A stretch of DNA of 64,000 bases from Prosopocoilus inquinatus. Its lineage: Eukaryota; Arthropoda; Insecta; Coleoptera; Lucanidae. Shown piece after piece: positions 57,904-64,000 of this stretch (position 1 is the stretch's first letter; every line of letters begins with the position of its first letter). Location of the stretch: NCBI GenBank assembly GCA_036172665.1, contig CM069872.1:47044101-47108100 (forward strand), read 5' to 3'. Both the position numbers and the translations under genes were made by a program. The notes under the pieces were generated by a model. It was not told the origin of the DNA. It searched no databases and was given only the letters and a program-made list of their open reading frames with translations.

Positions 57904-58395
57904 ATGTCAAGTCGACTGACCTTTCATGGGTGCGTCAATATTCTTCTTATTGCTTGCGTACAGTTGTCTTGTTATGCAGAACTTACGTGCTTCGCATGTG
58001 TTTCATACGCGTTAGATATTAATCCTCTCTGTATGAATCCAGAAGGGTTGTATTCAATGAATTGTAAAACGCAAATGGAGTGCAGTTACATAATAAGTAA
58101 ATCGGAAAGAGTTCTTGTAGTGGAAAGGGGTTGTACAGATTCCTGGAACACTTGCAGGAAAGATAACTTAAAGAATCATGTGAGAAGGCAGGAGGGCCAA
58201 TACGAATTCAAGCCAGGCACTCTGACACTGATCAAATGTCAGACTTGTAACAACTCCGATCTATGCAATGCAGAACCTGTAGATTTCAATTCCATTCTTC
58301 CCACAAAGGATACTGCAATGGAAAATACATTTTTGCAGAAAACGTTGCTTGGATGCGCTTTTTGTCTTGTACTTTTTTTGTTTGAAGTGTTTTAG
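57904..58395 (+). CDS. Ly6/uPAR (three-finger) family GPI-anchored protein
   Basis: A 163-residue complete ORF with an AAAATG start context. Residues 1-25 form a hydrophobic signal peptide with a plausible cut after Cys-Tyr-Ala. The mature part has ten cysteines (29, 32, 43, 54, 60, 77, 84, 112, 115, 121), enough for five disulfides. It opens with Cys-x2-Cys and ends with Cys-Asn at 121-122, the hallmark of the Ly6/uPAR three-finger fold. Asn116 lies in an N-x-S sequon. Residues 143-163 are a hydrophobic tail with no charged cytoplasmic end, as expected of a GPI-attachment signal, so the product should sit on the outer cell surface. Insect relatives include the quiver/sleepless and boudin-type proteins, which act in channel modulation or septate junctions; which subfamily this belongs to is not clear. 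The ORF has no intron, and a TTCTTAG acceptor-like site lies 14 bases before the ATG, so an upstream leader exon is possible. Family call firm, function open. Confidence 0.88.
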   Translation: MSSRLTFHGCVNILLIACVQLSCYAELTCFACVSYALDINPLCMNPEGLYSMNCKTQMECSYIISKSERVLVVERGCTDSWNTCRKDNLKNHVRRQEGQYEFKPGTLTLIKCQTCNNSDLCNAEPVDFNSILPTKDTAMENTFLQKTLLGCAFCLVLFLFEVF

Positions 58396-58710
58396 TATTT
58401 CTAAAAAAAAACGTAAGCAAGTAAAATAATATAAAGCAACTTAGAAATTTTGCTTTTTTTCAGAACTGTTTTTTTTTGCATATTTGAGGGCCTCAGAGAT
58501 ACATCTTAGATTTTGGTTAGAAAAGCTGAACTGTTACTTTTCCGTTTCCTTTGAATTTAATTTTGTACTCGTCCCTCTAAATATGTTAAAAAAATAGATA
58601 AATTACAATACTTTTTAGACACACGGTGCATGTTTCAAGGTTAAATGTTTATATTTTAGATGTTATAGAAGGAAACCACGCGCGGTGGATACCTATCATA
58701 CTGCATGTCT
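58396..58710. other. 3' flank of the Ly6 gene
   Basis: No canonical AATAAA is visible in the first 60 bases after the stop; several A-rich stretches occur. TTTTGGTTAGAAAAGCTGAA near 58512 faintly resembles the X-repeat end. Confidence 0.35.
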
Positions 58711-58912
58711 TATTACCAGGGATAATAAATCGGCCCTTGTTTCGGGAGCGCTGCGAAAATTTAGTATTCGGACTGTATTAGTCCTCGCCCTAACCCTTTC
58801 CCTCCCACTCAGTAGCAATTTAAGTGCATCGAAGCCGCGGAAGGAGTAAGTAGTACATTCCGTGTAAAAAGTGTCCAACACTAGGTGAACTGAATTCTTT
58901 TCCCTGCTTATA
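58711..58912 (-). mobile_element. MITE family with ACCAGGGAAA ends, copy 2
   Basis: The reverse complement begins TTATAAGCAGGGAAAAGAATT and follows the 43617 element through ACTTTTTACAC, TTACTCCTTCCGCGGC, TACTGAGTGGGAGGG and CTAAATTTTCGC, with a shorter right half. Confidence 0.75.
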
Positions 58913-61469
58913 ACATATGAAGGAAATGAAAATAGTGGCCAGTGGAGATCCAATTAATTTTTCTTTCTCAATATACTTTTATTAAAAAATAGATACCTTA
59001 ACTAAAAAGTCACGGAATTTAAAGTGAAATTAATTAACGCGCAGTTATCAGAACCTGTAACATTTTAAGTTTCAAATTCAAATTTGGAATCTTTAATAGC
59101 TAGTTGAATGGTCGTTTGGATTAAACAATATAAAGGTTATGTTTTTTTAAATTTTTTTCTTTTAATGCCAAAAAGCTTTAATTTGATGTTGTATAGCCAT
59201 CCTTTCAGACTTCTCTTTAAACAAAAATCGGTCACCGTTCACCTCAGACATAAAACGTTCGGTACAATACCATTTTGAGATACCCACCCTACAGAGTCTA
59301 TCCTCATTAAATTTGGAGATGGTACATATACATATTTAGAGTTCTTTCTACAGTAAGTAAGTAAGTACTTGCTGCTGATTAAGATGAATTACATTCTCAA
59401 TAACAAAAAATAATATGGACACGCTGCGAATAATCTAAAGCAATAACCTTCTTTACATGCCTGGATGAACAATAATAACATTTTTACACTCTGCCATATT
59501 CATGGTTATTTGACTTTTTAAATCCATTGTATACAATGACTAATTATAAATATACATAGAGGTCAGAAATAGAGAAAGTCATCGTTGACTTTTTAAAACA
59601 CGTATGTAATGGTCTCTTAGGTACTTATCTTGATTATATGTGCTTACGTATTCCGACAAACATTTGCATTATTTAAATTTATGTTTTGTGCTTGATACGT
59701 TTCGTGCGAATAGCAAAATTCCACGAAATGACTATTATTTTACATATTAATCGAATTAATAACCACTGTATTCATTAAATTTGAATTTGCGATAATTGTT
59801 TGTGACGTTAGAAATTTAAGGATGCGGTTTATTAATTTCTCAGTAACAATCCATTTATCACCCTATTTATAACGTAACCTCTCTTACAAAGATTGTTTTT
59901 TTTTAATGAAATACAACCCCATTGAAGAAGAGAAGTGCAGTCATAAGCCAAACAGCCTCTAAATAAAAAGGAATCCTACCCTGTGTTAGGGAGTGCAAGA
60001 ACTATCATTAAACTAAGTGTTCATCGAAGCACGTGGGATGTAAGTGATGTAACAATGGTTCTCCTCATTTGTCTTACCCATTTAGATATTAACAAATATT
60101 GGGTAAGGACCGGCTACTCAGAAAAAAATGTATAGTAAAAAGTGCTGCAATTTGTAGTATGCATATACCGTCCGTTTGATTATAAAGGCCCCGAGCTGTA
60201 ACTCCTTTATTTTTGTTCAAACATCCCATAAAGTATATACATATGTCCTGAATGGGACGTTCTTTTCTGGAGAATGAAAAATCAAAATATTTTTTTCGCT
60301 GCACTGTATAGGAGTCATGATGCCATCTACATCGACGGTATATAATTATCCTAAGCTTATTCATTGCAAAAGTAAATTGAGAGTATATGTATCGGCGTTC
60401 ATCTTCTGCTTAAACTTCAAGTCTGACGCATTCATTACAAGTCTTTCATTGCATAATCTAATTCAGTCTCTTTATATTTTATAATAAAAGGATTTTCGCT
60501 AAAGGAAACAGGGCAATAAGGGCAAGCGGGGTGAAGGAAAAGTACCAGAAGAAGCGAATTCCTCTGTTGAAACAAAGAAATCAAATATAAGCAAGGGTCA
60601 TTCTAACATCAACATCCAATTACCTGTTGTTCAAACACAAACGGGTTATCCACTCAGTATAATTTGCAGGTCGTTCAGGCATCAAAGGATTCCAGTAACA
60701 CCTTGTTTGTTTAGAATTCTGCATCAAAATTATGCAACAATTCTCGAAATCACACACACAAGTGCACCTTATAATGTCGAAACGCCATAGTGTTTGCCGG
60801 AGGCGAGTCACAAACAGCCAGGAACTATGACCAATCATGACACAGAAATAGATATCGTGATCATCTATAGCCTTTGATATCACACGTAGTTTCTGGATAT
60901 ACATTAATTTTTTTATATTTGCTTATTGAGATTCTGTCCTTCAGAAAAAATATTCATTTCTTAATTCCTGGCTCTCCCGTTGTGGTGTTCCGTTGAATTT
61001 AGTAATCCTTTCTTTTTTTCTTACTCCAGAACTTCTCTATTTCGCCCTGTATATCTGATTCAATGTCATTGGTCCTTTTTGCAATTTCTATTGCTGTTAT
61101 TTTAGCTGCCTCTTTTCACTTAAAAGTTTAAATCGTGATTTAAATACCTAGTTGGTTGGATCTGGATTCCATAGTTGTTCCAACAAAATACTTCAGATTT
61201 GAACTATTGATTGACAGTTCCCTTACAGATAACTGCAATTCAATAAACGAATGATAAAAATTCGAAGGGGAAAGGAGATTATCGATCGATCGATCAGGAT
61301 TGAAATTTTACTGGAGGATCCTTTCTTTTAGAGTGAAGACAAGGAATTGCCGTTGTTTCTTGTTCCTTCCTTTGGTTTCCCTAATCTGATAACAGAATGA
61401 AAATGTGCCTTAGAAGAGAGAGGCGAAGGAAAACACCAGAGCGAATAAAGAAAGTTTCTCCTTGTCTTA
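58913..61469. other. Intergenic; dispersed repeat at 61115-61320
   Basis: No gene. Frames at 60089-60364 and 60620-60904 (-) have no family features. 61115-61320 is the second copy of the repeat seen at 29390 and includes an (ATCG)n run at about 61281-61295. Confidence 0.4.
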
Positions 61470-61594
61470 TAGCGTTTTCCACTAGCTGCAATGGTGTGCA
61501 CTGAGCGTATTCCATCTCGGTTCAGCTTTATGTAATAAAACGAGATGGAGATACACTCAGTGCACACCAGTGGTGCATCCAGTGGAAAACGCTA
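61470..61594. mobile_element. 125-bp MITE, TIR TAGCGTTTTCCACTRGCTG
   Basis: TAGCGTTTTCCACTAGCTG at the left pairs with the right end (TAGCGTTTTCCACTGGATG on the complement). The arms continue through TGCACTGAGYGTATYTCCATCTCG almost to the loop. Same family as 23193-23315. Confidence 0.9.
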
Positions 61595-64000
61595 TTAGAT
61601 TAATGCCCTTGGTTTACGTATATTCAAAAGGCCAAATTGTTTTAACTAAGCTTTTTGATATCATGTACTTTAGAAACTATTTTTCTTTTGTAAGTTTTCA
61701 ATTCGCCTCGCGTTTAATTTATTCTGTCCATAATATATTGGGTGATCTTGCGTGTTCGCTTTAAATTTCCTAAAAAGATAAAAACCTTCATGCGATTCAT
61801 TTCGAAGTTTGAAATATTGTATGTGTCTTTATCTAATAAATGGAAATGCAATCGTATAAAGCGTAAACTTTTCCGAAGGCGTCATCATATTGAAGCTAAA
61901 AGTGGTCATAAAGAGGGCAGGTCTAAACAAATAAAAATGTTAATCGCGTAGTAAGAATTGTAGCATGTGCACGAGAATTAATTCCAGTAAAGTAGCTAGA
62001 ATTATGCAAATTAGCTTTATTGTGAAATTACATAGGCAGATATTTAAATCTACCACGCAAATCCCACCGGTGTAACACAGCATATTTTCATACACCCGCA
62101 CTAACAAAATAAACAGTAGATTTAAACTCCATTTCGTGCGCCAGAATAATTATATTTCGCGTACATAATTTCCTACTTTGTAATTTGTATTAAAACAGTT
62201 TATAACAATATTTGCCCTTGCATAATTTATAAGCTTAACACAATATTTGAACTGTTTGGACGTGGAAGCGTACATTAAGTGTGTTTATGTTAAATGCAAA
62301 TATTAATTCGAAGAGATCGCCTAATTCGAAATTCGTTACGGCCTGGAGGAGAGGAGAACCTGGGTGTCTGAGAGATCGTAACCGCTACAGGGTTTGACCA
62401 GAAACCACTAACTTCGAGTCCGCGGGCAAAATACGCCGTGGTTTTGCTATTAAACACGGTCCATTCTATATTACCGCAGTTTCCGAGTTGCCCTCGACCT
62501 AAAGGTCTTTTCTATCCAATTAGTATCTTATCGATATCAAATACCATTGCATTCCAAAAAGAAAAAAAAACCTTACCCAAAATGTAAATGTTGAATTTTT
62601 ATTTTAAAGTTTTGCAAATTATAAAAAGAAACTTCTTATTTCATTAATTTTCTATTGCTTTTTTCTTCTGTTGCTCTCGTTGCTTTGCTACTAAGAAATC
62701 TTTAAGTGGGTCGCCTTTTATTAATCATTTTCATCAGTACAGAAAAATATTTTAATATTAATAAGTGTAATTTAAATAATTACATGCAGTGCCAAGTAAT
62801 AAAACAATTGTCTTAGTAAAAAAACAAATATTGAATCAATTCGTAATCACGTACACAAAGGAGGACAAAGGAACCACAAACGAGGTACTCAACACTGTGT
62901 CGTTCGTTCAATAAGCAACGTGTAAAAAATCAAATGTTGACAAGATTAGCGAAGTTGACATTCACAGCTGAGTGTTCCAAAAACACTACAGTTTGACAAG
63001 CGTTATCTGAAATAGAAATAATAAAGATAATACGAAATGTTCCGTGTTATCTTTGCTTGTCATCAGCAGTCAATGGCGGCTTGGTATCAATGTGAGTGCT
63101 GTCTACGAAAAATATGTTTACTTTTGATGCTTCAATTACGTTTATGTGTTTAATATCTCGTGTTTTATGTTGGCTTAATCATTTTCACTTATCTGTTTTT
63201 AATTATTTCGGTTGTTAGTTTTTGAATGCCGATGGTGCATACTATTCGTGTGATCCGTTAAGACATTGTCCAATTATCTATTTTATTTTACCCAAGCGCT
63301 ATTTGAGAAAAAAAGAAACATAAATTAGCATATAGTGAATTTTAATAACACAAAATAATTATTCACACATCCATCATAGTTCAGCCTACAACGACATATT
63401 ATACTTTTTTTTTAATTTTATCTGTGGGTATATCGTGCAAAACGAAAATATTAAATTTAACTGCTCATTCAGATCTAACGGACCAATAAATCGAAGTTCT
63501 AACAGCAATGCTCATTTGAGATTCGATAAAAACCGTGAAATGCTTGAAATGTAATAGAATTGCTGAGCCTTACGGATTAACATTGTTGGGCTGTTGGAAA
63601 ATTAGAAACGCTCAAGCGCTATTAATAGCGTAATATAAACATTTACAGAAGAGAAACCGCCGTTATAAAATAACTCCGGTAACACAAACATACAGATGTT
63701 CTGCATATCTGCAACATTCCAGTATTTGTAGTCATGCAACAACCTCCGGTGCCAGTAGTCGTCACTTCGTTTGAACTGGTACATACAGATTTATCCCCAT
63801 GGAGTTATGCGGGAAACCCCCGAGCTTAGCTAAACATCGAGCACCTTCCAATTATCTTTGACGCAGATAACCGCCGCCGAAGACTCTTCTGCGTTCCGGA
63901 TTAACGTTGTATAACTACCACTAATATTTGGCTGTGCGTTATTTCAGATTCACATATGGCGAAGATTACCGTTCGCATTACATTTGCATGTAATTTGAAT
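61595..64000. other. Intergenic
   Basis: No supported gene. The frame at 61742-61951 (+) is Lys/Arg-rich but short and without family features. A weak inverted repeat (TTGACAAGCGTTATCT and its partial complement) lies at about 62993-63064. Confidence 0.35.

Overview
The window looks like a stretch of an insect nuclear genome, possibly a beetle but not certainly. It is strongly AT-rich and has very few coding signals. It is packed with terminal-inverted-repeat (TIR) DNA transposon remnants, tRNA-derived SINEs, minisatellites and long hairpins. Every long ORF except one is a chance frame in repeat or intergenic DNA. I see no bacterial, viral or organellar gene, no CRISPR array and no rRNA.

One complete protein gene is well supported: a single-exon Ly6/uPAR (three-finger) protein with a signal peptide and a C-terminal GPI-type hydrophobic tail, at 57904-58395 (+). 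Two gene starts are inferred. On the minus strand, a CpG-rich promoter (27.9-28.2 kb; two CCAAT boxes, a palindromic RFX X-box, palindromic E-boxes and a TATA-like box) would drive a GC-rich leader ending at 27683. That leader would splice to a short Met/Ala-rich first coding exon (26855-26796) that ends in a consensus donor. On the plus strand, a TATA promoter with a leader exon lies inside a 1.1-kb tandem duplication (45.4-47.6 kb). It is followed by two small exon-like blocks at 48150-48324. Those could belong to the Ly6 gene or to an unrelated transcript.

Layout: 0-16 kb is mostly non-repetitive intergenic DNA with scattered MITEs, minisatellites and SINEs. A 2.37-kb hAT-type element occupies 22.7-25.1 kb, with 8-bp target-site duplications (TSDs) and three younger MITEs inside it. 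At 25.2-26.7 kb there is a 165-bp tandem repeat with hammerhead-like features, then a small hAT MITE and a 120-bp satellite. From 29.7 to 44.4 kb there is almost continuous transposon sequence: Stowaway-like and mariner-like MITEs, a pogo-like end, a second hAT element built from 530-bp units, a 1.25-kb fold-back, a mariner-type MITE, and a third hAT element. The third hAT is inserted in a repeat that carries GCGCCATCTGTTA motifs, and its 3' junction was then amplified four times. From 49.2 to 57.3 kb there is a T-rich, CGATCG-containing degenerate array. It shares sequence with the interior of the third hAT element and with a lysine-rich ORF. After the Ly6 gene, 58.4-64 kb is intergenic with a few MITEs.

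Functionally this is a gene-poor, transposon-rich interval with one cell-surface protein gene and candidate promoters of two further transcripts whose bodies are not recognisable here. All element classifications rest on TIRs, TSDs and repeats visible by eye; no database search was possible.
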